Shown here in pieces: positions 40,724 through 48,698 of a stretch of 56,097 nucleotides of DNA. How positions within the stretch are numbered: position 1 is the stretch's first letter; each line of letters opens with the position of its first letter. The notes under the pieces are model-generated. The model made no database searches. It was not told the DNA's origin and saw only the letters and a program-made list of their open reading frames with translations. Made by a program: the position numbers and the translations under genes. The stretch is from Bacteroides sp. (GTDB taxonomy: Bacteria > Bacteroidota > Bacteroidia > Bacteroidales > UBA7960): positions 1-56,097 of the forward strand of contig JAZBOS010000078.1 in the NCBI GenBank assembly GCA_036351255.1. The letters are read 5' to 3'.

Positions 40724-42154
40724 ATGATCTACAATCCAGAAATATATCGTATTAAGGATGAGCGGATGAAACCGTTCATAGATGCGGAAGAAATATGGGA
40801 CTTCATAAACAATACCCGGGCCGACAAGCAACGGGTTCGTGAAGTTATCCAGTCTTCCTTAAATAAGAAACGCCTTTCCCTTGAGGAAACTGCCATTTTG
40901 CTAAACGCTACGGACCCTGAACTGATCGAAGAAATCAAGGAAGGGGCTCGTCAGCTGAAGGAAAAGGTCTATGGTGAAAGGATCGTCCTTTTTGCCCCGC
41001 TTTATGTAGGTGACTTATGTACCAACAACTGCCAGTACTGCGGGTTTCGGGCCACCAATAAAGATGTTAAACGAATTACCCTTAACCACGATGAGCTGGT
41101 CAATGAAACCAGGGCACTGATTGACCAGGGGCATAAGCGGCTCATCCTGGTGTACGGCGAACACCCTAAATATTCTGCCGAATTTATTGCTGAAACCGTT
41201 CGCACCGTTTACAGTGTAAAACACGATCACGGCGAGATCAGGCGGGTGAATATCAATGCCGCCCCCTTTGATGTGCCCGGGTTCCGTATCGTCAAGGATG
41301 CTGGCATTGGCACCTTTCAGATCTTCCAGGAAACCTATCACGAACCCACCTACGCCAAGGTGCATCTGGGCGGGATGAAACGCAATTTCGAGTGGCGACT
41401 CACCTCCCTCGACCGGGCGCAGGAAGCCGGAATTGACGATGTGGGCATTGGAGCCCTCTTCGGCCTTTACGACTGGCGCTTTGAGGTGATGGCACTCGTC
41501 AGGCACGTGAATCACTTTGAAGCCGTTTATAATGTCGGGCCACACACCATCTCATTCCCGCGCATTCAAAATGCCCTGTCTTTGAATATCGACAAGGACC
41601 ATCTGGTAACGGACGAAGAATTCGTTCGCCTGGTGTCTATCCTCAGGCTCGCAGTGCCTTATACCGGAATGATCCTTACAGCCCGCGAGCCCTCGCATAT
41701 CCGTGACCAGATCCTGCGTTTCGGAGTCTCACAAATCGATGGCGGAACCAATCTTGAATTTGGGGGCTATTCAAAAGGGAAAAAAGAGGGGGAGCAAGAC
41801 CTCAGCATGGAGCAGTTCCAGATCAATGACACCCGCTCCCTGAACGAGATCATGGATGAGTTGATCCGTACCGGATATATTCCCTCATTTTGTACCGCAT
41901 GCTACCGCCTTGGCCGCACTGGTGAACACTTTATGGAATTTTCCGTGCCAGGATTTATTAAAAGGTTTTGTTCACCCAATGCCATGCTAACTTTGGCAGA
42001 GTACCTTGAGGACTACGCTCCGCAAGAAACAAAAGAGGCCGGTTACCAGCTCATTGACAAAAAAATTGACGAGTTGGCTAAAACCACCAGGGTCGACAGC
42101 CTGAAGGAAAAACTCAGCCTTATCAAGGAAGGAAAACGTGATTTATATTTCTAA
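40724..42154 (+). CDS. hydG: [FeFe]-hydrogenase H-cluster radical SAM maturase HydG
   Basis: A 476-residue radical SAM tyrosine lyase that makes the CO and CN- ligands (as an Fe(CO)2CN-cysteine unit) of the H-cluster. The radical SAM cluster motif is C99-x3-C103-x2-C106 (CTNNCQYC), and the C-terminal auxiliary cluster motif is Cys390, Cys393 and Cys416 (CxxC-x22-C), the feature that separates HydG from ThiH. It has its own promoter and overlaps the next gene by one base. HydE and HydF, needed for full maturation, are not in this window. Confidence 0.97.
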   Translation: MIYNPEIYRIKDERMKPFIDAEEIWDFINNTRADKQRVREVIQSSLNKKRLSLEETAILLNATDPELIEEIKEGARQLKEKVYGERIVLFAPLYVGDLCTNNCQYCGFRATNKDVKRITLNHDELVNETRALIDQGHKRLILVYGEHPKYSAEFIAETVRTVYSVKHDHGEIRRVNINAAPFDVPGFRIVKDAGIGTFQIFQETYHEPTYAKVHLGGMKRNFEWRLTSLDRAQEAGIDDVGIGALFGLYDWRFEVMALVRHVNHFEAVYNVGPHTISFPRIQNALSLNIDKDHLVTDEEFVRLVSILRLAVPYTGMILTAREPSHIRDQILRFGVSQIDGGTNLEFGGYSKGKKEGEQDLSMEQFQINDTRSLNEIMDELIRTGYIPSFCTACYRLGRTGEHFMEFSVPGFIKRFCSPNAMLTLAEYLEDYAPQETKEAGYQLIDKKIDELAKTTRVDSLKEKLSLIKEGKRDLYF

Positions 42155-42432
42155 TGCCACAGGATATGAAACAAACCATGATTTTGGGAATTTTAATCTT
42201 TGACCGCATCAAGGAAGCCGGAAAAACACAGAAAGTGTTGTCAAAACATGCTGCGATCATTCGCACGAGGCTTGGTTTTCATGAGCTATCCGAGGCTGTT
42301 TGCAGCAGGATAGGTTCCATCCTCCTGATCCTGGAAGGTACCCCCGATAAATGGGAAGCGTTGGAAAAAGACCTTGCTTTGGTTGGGGGCATCGAAATCC
42401 AGAAAATGAAGTTCGATTATTTGTCAAAATAA
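42154..42432 (+). CDS. TM1266-family iron-only hydrogenase system regulator (first copy)
   Basis: A 92-residue protein of the ACT/NikR-like TM1266 family, almost always found beside [FeFe]-hydrogenase maturation genes. It reads ILGILIFDRIKEAGKTQKVLSKHAAIIRTRLGFHE, the family's characteristic strand-helix-strand. Function is unproven; a ligand-sensing role is likely. It overlaps the hydG stop by one base and is followed 10 bp later by a second copy. Confidence 0.85.
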   Translation: MPQDMKQTMILGILIFDRIKEAGKTQKVLSKHAAIIRTRLGFHELSEAVCSRIGSILLILEGTPDKWEALEKDLALVGGIEIQKMKFDYLSK

Positions 42433-42442
42433 TTCTTTTAAA

Positions 42443-42694
42443 ATGTCAGAAATCAGGATATTAGGCGTTCTGGTAACAGAAAAAAGCCAGGCTGCAATCA
42501 AGGTTCAGGAAATTCTAACCAAGTATGGTTGCAGCATAAAAACCCGCTTGGGACTGAATGAAATTGAACAGGAAAATTGCCCGGGGTGCGGATTGATCAT
42601 TCTTGAACTGATGGGTGACTTGAATGAGTGCCTCAGGCTGGAAAACGAATTATGGTCAGTGCCCGGGGTAAGTCTACAAAAAATGGTTTTCTGA
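42443..42694 (+). CDS. TM1266-family iron-only hydrogenase system regulator (second copy)
   Basis: An 83-residue paralogue of the preceding gene (RILGVLVTEKSQAAIKVQEILTKYGCSIKTRLGLNE). Unlike the first copy it carries three cysteines, including CPGCG near residue 46-50, which might bind metal. The two may form a heterodimer. It sits between the first copy and the Rrf2 regulator. Confidence 0.83.
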   Translation: MSEIRILGVLVTEKSQAAIKVQEILTKYGCSIKTRLGLNEIEQENCPGCGLIILELMGDLNECLRLENELWSVPGVSLQKMVF

Positions 42695-42759
42695 TTTGTT
42701 TTAACCCTGATCAATTTTTTTAAGCATAATACCGGAGTTATATACCTAACCAAACATTA

Positions 42760-43182
42760 ATGGCAAAACTTGTTCATCTTTCCGAAGCCGCCTCTCTGGC
42801 CTTGCATGCCATGGTCATGATCGCCCGAAGCCAGACCCACGTGAATGTAAACACCCTGGCAGAGGAAATGGGCGCCTCACGCAATCATCTGGCCAAAGTC
42901 CTTCAGCAACTTGTGAAGTTTAATTATTTGCGGTCCGTCAGAGGACCAAGCGGCGGATTTCTGCTTAACAAACCTGCTTCCGAGATTTCTATCCTTAATA
43001 TTTACGAGGCCATTGAAGGAAAGATTGAAACCCCCGAATGCCCCCTTGACCGGCCCATATGTCCATTCGATAAATGCCTTATGGGAGGCCTGATCAAGGA
43101 TGTAACCCTGCAATTCAAAGCTTATTTTGAAGAACAAACACTCGATAAGTACATCCCTAAGAATTACGCCATTTCAAATTAA
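42760..43182 (+). CDS. Rrf2-family transcriptional regulator, likely Fe-S sensing
   Basis: A 140-residue winged-helix protein of the Rrf2/IscR/NsrR family. The HTH part (TLAEEMGASRNHLAKVLQQLVKFNYLRSVRGPSGGF) is typical, and the C-terminal loop ECPLDRPICPFDKCLMGG holds three Cys that usually bind a [2Fe-2S] or [4Fe-4S] cluster. It probably links iron, NO or redox state to a target nearby. It lies 65 bp after the TM1266 pair and may regulate the hydG operon. Confidence 0.9.
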   Translation: MAKLVHLSEAASLALHAMVMIARSQTHVNVNTLAEEMGASRNHLAKVLQQLVKFNYLRSVRGPSGGFLLNKPASEISILNIYEAIEGKIETPECPLDRPICPFDKCLMGGLIKDVTLQFKAYFEEQTLDKYIPKNYAISN

Positions 43183-43268
43183 TGTCCCCTTCGCCTTTTT
43201 TATCAGGCAATTGGTGTGACCCCATAAAGACCTTCAAATCCTATGAAGTAAAACGGCAAATTCTTAAT

Positions 43269-43276
43269 TATCTTTG
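43269..43276 (+). promoter_or_regulatory. -7 promoter element for dxs
   Basis: TATCTTTG matches TAnnTTTG; the implied leader is about 20 nt. No spaced -33 TTTG was seen. Confidence 0.5.
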
Positions 43277-43302
43277 CCAGTGTAAAACCTGCTTATATTA
43301 CA

Positions 43303-45243
43303 ATGGCTGACTACTCAAAAATCTCTCTGCTGGATGGAATCCAATCGCCGGGCGACCTGAAGAAACTATCGCAGGACGATTTGGTTACTCTTTGCGGGGA
43401 GATTAGGCAGTTCCTCATTGAATCGGTCAGCACCAATCCCGGCCACTTTGCCTCCAGCCTGGGTGTTATCGAACTCACCGTTGCCCTTCATTACGTTTTT
43501 AATACCCCCTACGATAAGATCATCTGGGATGTAGGTCATCAGGCATACCCCCATAAGATTCTGACCGGAAGACGCGAGCAGTTTCATTCCAACCGCCGCT
43601 ATAAAGGAATCAGTGGCTTTCCCAAAATGTCTGAAAGCCCTTATGATGCATTTGGTACAGGGCATTCTTCAACCAGCGTCTCCGCCGCCCTGGGGATGGC
43701 CATGGCGTCGCAATTAAGAAAAGAAGAGGACCGTCAGCACATTGCGGTCATTGGCGATGGGAGCCTAACGGCCGGGATGGCATTCGAAGCACTCAACCAC
43801 GCAGGCGTTTCCAATACCAACATCCTGGTCATCCTTAACGATAATGGCATTGCCATTGATAACAGTGTTGGTGCGCTCAAGGAATACCTTACCGATATTA
43901 CCACCTCCTGGACCTACAACCGCCTGAAGGATGAAATATGGAATACCCTGGGGGCCCTTAGCAAATATGGCCCTGATGCGCGTGGTGTGATCCAGAAAGT
44001 TGAGACAGCAATTAAAACTGCCGTATTCCGGCAAAGCAACCTCTTCGAATCGCTCAATTTCCGGTATTTCGGTCCCATCGATGGTCACGATGTGAATCAC
44101 CTCACCCGCATCCTCAGTGACCTGAAAAACATTAAAGGCCCAAAGCTTTTGCACGTAAACACAGTGAAAGGGAAAGGCTATTCTTTTGCCGAAAAAGAAC
44201 AGACCCGCTTTCATGCGCCCGGATTCTTTGATAAGCTAACCGGGCAAAGCGTGGTGAGCCCCGAAGAAAAAAACAAACCACCCAAGTACCAGACCGTTTT
44301 TGGAAAGACCATTCTTGAGCTGGCCAGGCAAAACCCAAAGATTGTTGGCATTACCCCCGCCATGCCTACCGGTTGCTCACTGAATATCCTCATGAAGGAA
44401 ATCCCTGAACGGGGATTTGATGTCGGCATTGCTGAACAGCACGCGGTTACTTTCTCTGCGGGTCTGGCAGCCCAGGGACTCATCCCTTATTGCAATATTT
44501 ATTCCAGCTTTTTGCAGCGGGCCTACGACCAGATGATCCATGATGTTGCCCTCCAGAACCTCCCGGTGATTTTCTGTCTCGACCGCGCCGGACTTGTTGG
44601 TGAAGATGGCGCCACCCATCATGGTGCTTTCGACTTGTCCTTCCTGCGCTGTATCCCCAACATTATCCTCTCTGCCCCTATGGATGAAGTGGAGTTGCGC
44701 AATCTGATGTACACCGCCCAGCTTAAACCAAAAGGACCCTTTGTTATACGCTATCCACGCGGGAATGGGGTGCTGACCGACTGGCAGCGCCCTTTTGCCA
44801 AAGTGCCCATAGGCAAGGGACGACAACTTAAGGAAGGCCATCACGCCGCCATCATTTCAATCGGCCACGTTGGAAATATTGCTTTGCAGACTGCTCAGGA
44901 GCTCGGAAAAACCACCGGCCTCAGCCTGGCTCATTTCGACCTGCGGTTTCTGAAACCTCTCGACGAGGACCTCCTTCACCATGTCTTCAGAAACTTCAGC
45001 AATGTAATCACCATTGAGGATAATGCCCTTGCTGGTGGTATGGGTAGCGCCGTCATCGAATTTATGGCTGACAACGGCTATCAGGCCTCTGTAAAAAGGC
45101 TGGGAATACCTGACTATTTCGTTGAACAGGGAACCCTCGAAGAGTTATACGCCGAATGTGGCTTTGATGCCGCCGGCCTAAAAAAAACGATTCTGGAAGA
45201 ATGCGAAAATTTTCTGCCAACAAAAGATATTAAACACCATTGA
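43303..45243 (+). CDS. dxs: 1-deoxy-D-xylulose-5-phosphate synthase
   Basis: A 646-residue thiamine diphosphate enzyme joining pyruvate and glyceraldehyde 3-phosphate, the first step of the MEP isoprenoid pathway. The TPP motif is GDGSLTAGMAFEAL (GDG at 151-153) with Asn near 179-181, the N-terminal HQAYPHKILTGR loop is present, and the catalytic glutamate lies in GIAEQHAVTFSAGLA. The C-terminal transketolase-like domain is complete. The gene overlaps the start of the ZIP transporter gene. Confidence 0.97.
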   Translation: MADYSKISLLDGIQSPGDLKKLSQDDLVTLCGEIRQFLIESVSTNPGHFASSLGVIELTVALHYVFNTPYDKIIWDVGHQAYPHKILTGRREQFHSNRRYKGISGFPKMSESPYDAFGTGHSSTSVSAALGMAMASQLRKEEDRQHIAVIGDGSLTAGMAFEALNHAGVSNTNILVILNDNGIAIDNSVGALKEYLTDITTSWTYNRLKDEIWNTLGALSKYGPDARGVIQKVETAIKTAVFRQSNLFESLNFRYFGPIDGHDVNHLTRILSDLKNIKGPKLLHVNTVKGKGYSFAEKEQTRFHAPGFFDKLTGQSVVSPEEKNKPPKYQTVFGKTILELARQNPKIVGITPAMPTGCSLNILMKEIPERGFDVGIAEQHAVTFSAGLAAQGLIPYCNIYSSFLQRAYDQMIHDVALQNLPVIFCLDRAGLVGEDGATHHGAFDLSFLRCIPNIILSAPMDEVELRNLMYTAQLKPKGPFVIRYPRGNGVLTDWQRPFAKVPIGKGRQLKEGHHAAIISIGHVGNIALQTAQELGKTTGLSLAHFDLRFLKPLDEDLLHHVFRNFSNVITIEDNALAGGMGSAVIEFMADNGYQASVKRLGIPDYFVEQGTLEELYAECGFDAAGLKKTILEECENFLPTKDIKHH

Positions 45244-45245
45244 CC

Positions 45246-46088
45246 GTGGAAAATATTGCCGATTGCTATTCCGACAATTGTCAGCTGTTGATTGCCTTTG
45301 GGCTGACCCTTTTTGCCGGCCTCTCGACAGGTATCGGAAGTGCCATAGCCTTTTTCGCAAAAAAAACCAACAAAAAATTCCTGTCAGTCTCCCTTGGTTT
45401 CTCGGCAGGCGTGATGATCTATGTATCCTTTGTTGAGATTTTTTTTAAGGCCAAGGAGATCCTTATCATTGAGCATGGCCTACGACACGGATATTTGCTG
45501 ACCCTGCTGGCTTTTTTTACAGGAATGGTTTTTATTGCCATCATCGACAAACTGGTTCCTTCTTTTGAGAACCCCCACGAAATCAAAATGGTGGAAGAAA
45601 TGAAGAATCAGCCTGCTGAAATAACCAAAATGAGCAAGCTTTACCGCATGGGTATCCTCTCGGCCTTTGCCATTGCCATTCACAACTTCCCCGAAGGCCT
45701 AGCCACCTTTGTTGCAGCCTTGCAGGATCTTTCGCTGGGCATCCCCATTGCCGTGGCCATTGCCATCCACAACATCCCTGAAGGCATCGCCATTTCAGTG
45801 CCCATCCATCATGCCACTGGCAGCAAGCGCAAGGCTTTCAAATATTCCTTCCTTTCCGGGCTGGCCGAACCTATTGGAGCCATAGTCGGTTATCTTGTCC
45901 TGATGCCGTTTATGAGCGACTCGGTTTTTGGTTTTCTCTTTGGTGCTGTGGCTGGTATCATGGTTTTCATCTCCATCGACAACCTGCTTCCTGCGGCCCG
46001 CGAATACGGCGAACCCCACCTTTCCATTTATGGCCTCATCGCGGGGATGGCCCTGATGGCTGTCAGCCTGTTGATGTTTACCTGGTAA
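45246..46088 (+). CDS. zupT: ZIP family metal transporter (ZupT-like)
   Basis: A 280-residue inner-membrane divalent metal importer with eight helices. Helix IV carries the metal-binding HNFPEGLATF and helix V HNIPEGIAISVPI, both classic ZIP motifs; the helix III-IV loop is short and acidic. Substrate could be Zn, Fe or Mn. No ATG exists before the first helix, so the start must be GTG 45246 (or TTG 45240, overlapping the dxs stop). The close coupling to dxs is unusual but probably reflects genome layout. Confidence 0.93.
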   Translation: MENIADCYSDNCQLLIAFGLTLFAGLSTGIGSAIAFFAKKTNKKFLSVSLGFSAGVMIYVSFVEIFFKAKEILIIEHGLRHGYLLTLLAFFTGMVFIAIIDKLVPSFENPHEIKMVEEMKNQPAEITKMSKLYRMGILSAFAIAIHNFPEGLATFVAALQDLSLGIPIAVAIAIHNIPEGIAISVPIHHATGSKRKAFKYSFLSGLAEPIGAIVGYLVLMPFMSDSVFGFLFGAVAGIMVFISIDNLLPAAREYGEPHLSIYGLIAGMALMAVSLLMFTW

Positions 46089-46411
46089 GCAACACCCGGA
46101 TTTTTCCCGGCAACTTTTTTATAAAATTTGCCCTTCAGCAAACCGAAGGCTCCGGAGTTGTTTTTTTTTAAGAACTTATCCTGACAGCTTAATTTCCTGC
46201 TTAAATTTCCAGTAAAAAAATGGCTAAGGCCCCTCGTCTGAAACAGGGAAGAAGCAGCAACCAGGTTCGGAGTTAATACGGAGTTTATACGGTTTAAACC
46301 GTATAAACTCCGTATTAACTCCGTATTAACTATTACCGTGATATGTCAATAGTATTGATTTCCATATACTTAAATAAATATGAAAAATATTAAAAAAGGG
46401 AAAAAAATAGC
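46089..46411. other. 323-bp intergenic region between convergent genes
   Basis: No ORF or RNA gene is visible. It holds a perfect 56-bp palindrome at 46268-46323 (listed separately), which with its position between converging genes makes a bidirectional terminator or a mobile repeat plausible. Confidence 0.6.
46268..46323. repeat. Perfect 56-bp palindrome built from 11-bp repeats
   Basis: Each 28-bp arm reads CGGAGTTAATA, CGGAGTTTATA, CGGTTT, and the arms meet without a spacer at 46295/46296. One more CCGTATTAACT-like unit starts at 46321, overlapping the right edge. It can extrude as a cruciform or fold into a long RNA hairpin on either strand. Confidence 0.9.
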
Positions 46412-47278
46412 TTAATGGTGTTTAAGAACATAGTCCCTGGCTGCACGATTCAGCAATCCTTCCAAAGTCCTGGCCATTTTGTTGTAAAAGCGTTTTTCAC
46501 GGAAACCTACCACCCATTGAATGCCTGAGATGGCATTGGTGAGAAATATCTCGTCGGCATCTGACAATTCGAAAGACTCAAGGGGGCGTTCTTCCACCCC
46601 GATGCCCTGGCTTCTTGCCAGATCGATGACTACCGATCGCATGACACCCTCCACGCAAGCCTGGTCAAGCGATGGGGTCACTATTCGCTTATCTTTTACC
46701 AGAAACAGGTTTGAGCTGGTGGCTTCAGCCAGGAGGCGTTCATCATTGATCAGCAGACAATCGTCCAGGCCCTTTTCTTTGCAAAAGATCCCGGCCATCA
46801 CATAGACCAGTGCACTTGAACTTTTGATGTTGCTTAATGCATGACAGGATTTATAGTAATCCTCAAAGATGTCAACAAGCAAGCCTTTCTTATTGAGGCT
46901 GTAATAAGCGCTTTTGAGGGGGGAAGTTTCAATCAGGTAATCCACCCCATTTAGTTGTGGTGTATAAAAGCCCCCTTCCTGGCGAAACAGGGCAAACCTG
47001 ACCCGTGCGGGTTCGTCCTCCTTATGGTTTTCCCTGTAAAGATTCAGAATATCCCGGGCAAACTTTTCCTGATCATAGCCACTGGGAAGTTCCATTTTCA
47101 GCAAGCCTGAATCTTTTGAGAGGCGCTGAAAATGTCTTTCAGCCCATAGGACTTTCCCGTTTTCGACCCGGATGGTTTCAAACAGCCCATCGCCATAACG
47201 AAATGAACGATTTGCCAGTGAAAGCCCGAAGCCATCACGATCCAACAGTTTACCATTGAACGATATCTTACTTGGCAT
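46412..47278 (-). CDS. Aminotransferase class IV (PabC/IlvE-like)
   Basis: A 288-residue fold-type IV PLP enzyme. Lys152 (ALSNIKSSSALVY) forms the Schiff base and Glu185 (LAEATSSNLF) is the PLP-binding Glu; LFETIRV near the N-terminus is typical of aminodeoxychorismate lyase and branched-chain aminotransferases. I favour an ADC lyase-like role (p-aminobenzoate for folate) because of length and motifs, but an amino-acid transaminase is possible. It follows the rhomboid gene by 13 bp in the same transcript. Confidence 0.87.
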   Translation of the reverse strand: MPSKISFNGKLLDRDGFGLSLANRSFRYGDGLFETIRVENGKVLWAERHFQRLSKDSGLLKMELPSGYDQEKFARDILNLYRENHKEDEPARVRFALFRQEGGFYTPQLNGVDYLIETSPLKSAYYSLNKKGLLVDIFEDYYKSCHALSNIKSSSALVYVMAGIFCKEKGLDDCLLINDERLLAEATSSNLFLVKDKRIVTPSLDQACVEGVMRSVVIDLARSQGIGVEERPLESFELSDADEIFLTNAISGIQWVVGFREKRFYNKMARTLEGLLNRAARDYVLKHH

Positions 47279-47291
47279 AAGACTCTCAGCG

Positions 47292-47900
47292 TTAAAAAAT
47301 ATACCGTAGGAAGTTTCTGATAAATTCAGGGTGTATCAGGGCGATGAAAAGAATCCCATATACAGCACCCCAGAAATGTACATCGTGGGCCACGTTGTCA
47401 GCACCCCGCCTGGCCATCCAGACAGAATAACCCAGATAAAAAACCCCGAAAATCACGGCCGGAATGGGAACAGGGATAAACATAAAATAAACACTTCCCT
47501 GGGGGTGCAGAATGATACTCGCAAACAGAATGGCAGATACGGCACCACTGGCGCCTACGGCATTGTAATAATAGTTTTTTCGGTGTTTGAAATAGGAGGG
47601 AAGCACACTGAAAAAGAGGGCGGAGATATACAGGAGCGCATAGAGCAAACGGCCTGTCCCGCCAAATTCAGCCACGATGATCTCTTCAACCAGGCTGCCA
47701 AATGAATACAACACAAACATATTCACCAACAGGTGCATCCAGTCGGCGTGAAGGAGGCCATAGGAGAAAAACCGGTGCCACGAGCGGTGTTGCCTGATCT
47801 CGTAAGCGTTGAACTTCATCCTTTCGAAGGCCAGGCGGTTTCGGAATGTTGTATAGGACACCAAAACGGTGAGGATAATTAGAAAAAGGGTGATGCTCAT
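47292..47900 (-). CDS. Rhomboid family intramembrane serine protease
   Basis: A 202-residue membrane protease with six helices. The catalytic dyad is Ser118 in VGASGAVSA and His175 in AHDVHFWGA; HADWMHLLVNM is the conserved HxxxN motif of helix 2. It cleaves transmembrane substrates within the bilayer; targets are unknown. A -7 element (TATCTTTG, 47916-47923) lies close upstream. Confidence 0.94.
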   Translation of the reverse strand: MSITLFLIILTVLVSYTTFRNRLAFERMKFNAYEIRQHRSWHRFFSYGLLHADWMHLLVNMFVLYSFGSLVEEIIVAEFGGTGRLLYALLYISALFFSVLPSYFKHRKNYYYNAVGASGAVSAILFASIILHPQGSVYFMFIPVPIPAVIFGVFYLGYSVWMARRGADNVAHDVHFWGAVYGILFIALIHPEFIRNFLRYIF

Positions 47901-47915
47901 ACGCCATAATTTTTA

Positions 47916-47923
47916 CAAAGATA
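47916..47923 (-). promoter_or_regulatory. -7 promoter element for the rhomboid operon
   Basis: TATCTTTG on the minus strand matches TAnnTTTG. The transcript would start about 9 nt before the ATG at 47900. It is next to the -33 element of the divergent HAD gene. Confidence 0.45.
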
Positions 47924-47938
47924 CTTTTTCCCCGGCAT

Positions 47939-47969
47939 TTTGCAGTTAGGGAACAAGCACCTAACTTTG
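47939..47969 (+). promoter_or_regulatory. Full promoter (-33 TTTG, 19-bp spacer, -7 TAACTTTG) for the HAD gene
   Basis: TTTG at 47939-47942 is separated by 19 bp from TAACTTTG at 47962-47969, an exact fit to the Bacteroidota housekeeping sigma promoter. The predicted leader before the ATG at 47983 is under 10 nt. Confidence 0.75.
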
Positions 47970-47982
47970 AAACAAAAAAAAT

Positions 47983-48627
47983 ATGCCCTTGAATAAAGAG
48001 ATTATCCTGTGGGACTGGAACGGAACCCTGCTCGACGATGCGGACATCTGCCTCCAGGGAATGAACACCCTGTTGAAAAAACGCAACATACCCGCGCTGG
48101 ACATGATACGCTACCGGGAGATCTTCACTTTTCCTGTCAGAGACTATTATGAGGCTGCAGGATTCGATTTCAGCATTGAACCCTTTGAGACCCCCGCCGA
48201 AGAATATATCGTGCATTACAAGCGTTTATTGCCCCTTGCAGGGCTGTTTCCCGACGCCAGGGAAATCCTCGGTGCTTTACGCCAAAAAGGATACAGGCAA
48301 TTTATCCTATCGGCAATGGAAAAAAATGCCTTGCTTAAATCGGTAAAGGATCTGGAGGTGGATGAATTCTTTGATGACATCTGTGGCCTTGAGGATAACC
48401 TGGCCTTTTCAAAAGCTCACCTCGGCCACCGGCTTTTTGAACGTGAAGGACTGGATCCTCAAAAAACCATCATGGTAGGTGACACCCTGCACGATGCAGA
48501 GGTAGCCAGTCAACTAGGCATTGACATGGTCTTTATCTCGCGCGGACACCAGTCGCTGGAAAGACTCAGCCACAATGGTAACCAGGTCTTCCCCGACTTA
48601 ACTTCCTTCTGCAAATACCTTTTTTAG
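47983..48627 (+). CDS. HAD family hydrolase (phosphoglycolate phosphatase-like)
   Basis: A 214-residue HAD with a helical cap (subfamily IA). Motif I is WDWNGTLLDD, with Asn where most phosphatases have the second Asp; motif II is ILSAMEKN and motif III/IV is VGDTLHDAEVA. The Asn variant is common in this group and compatible with phosphatase activity. Substrate unknown; phosphoglycolate or a pyrimidine nucleotide is possible. Confidence 0.88.
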   Translation: MPLNKEIILWDWNGTLLDDADICLQGMNTLLKKRNIPALDMIRYREIFTFPVRDYYEAAGFDFSIEPFETPAEEYIVHYKRLLPLAGLFPDAREILGALRQKGYRQFILSAMEKNALLKSVKDLEVDEFFDDICGLEDNLAFSKAHLGHRLFEREGLDPQKTIMVGDTLHDAEVASQLGIDMVFISRGHQSLERLSHNGNQVFPDLTSFCKYLF

Positions 48628-48698
48628 GAAAACCGGGCAAGGTTCTCCATGAAACTTAGATCATCAATTATTAATTAAAAATCCTTGCCCCATGCCCA

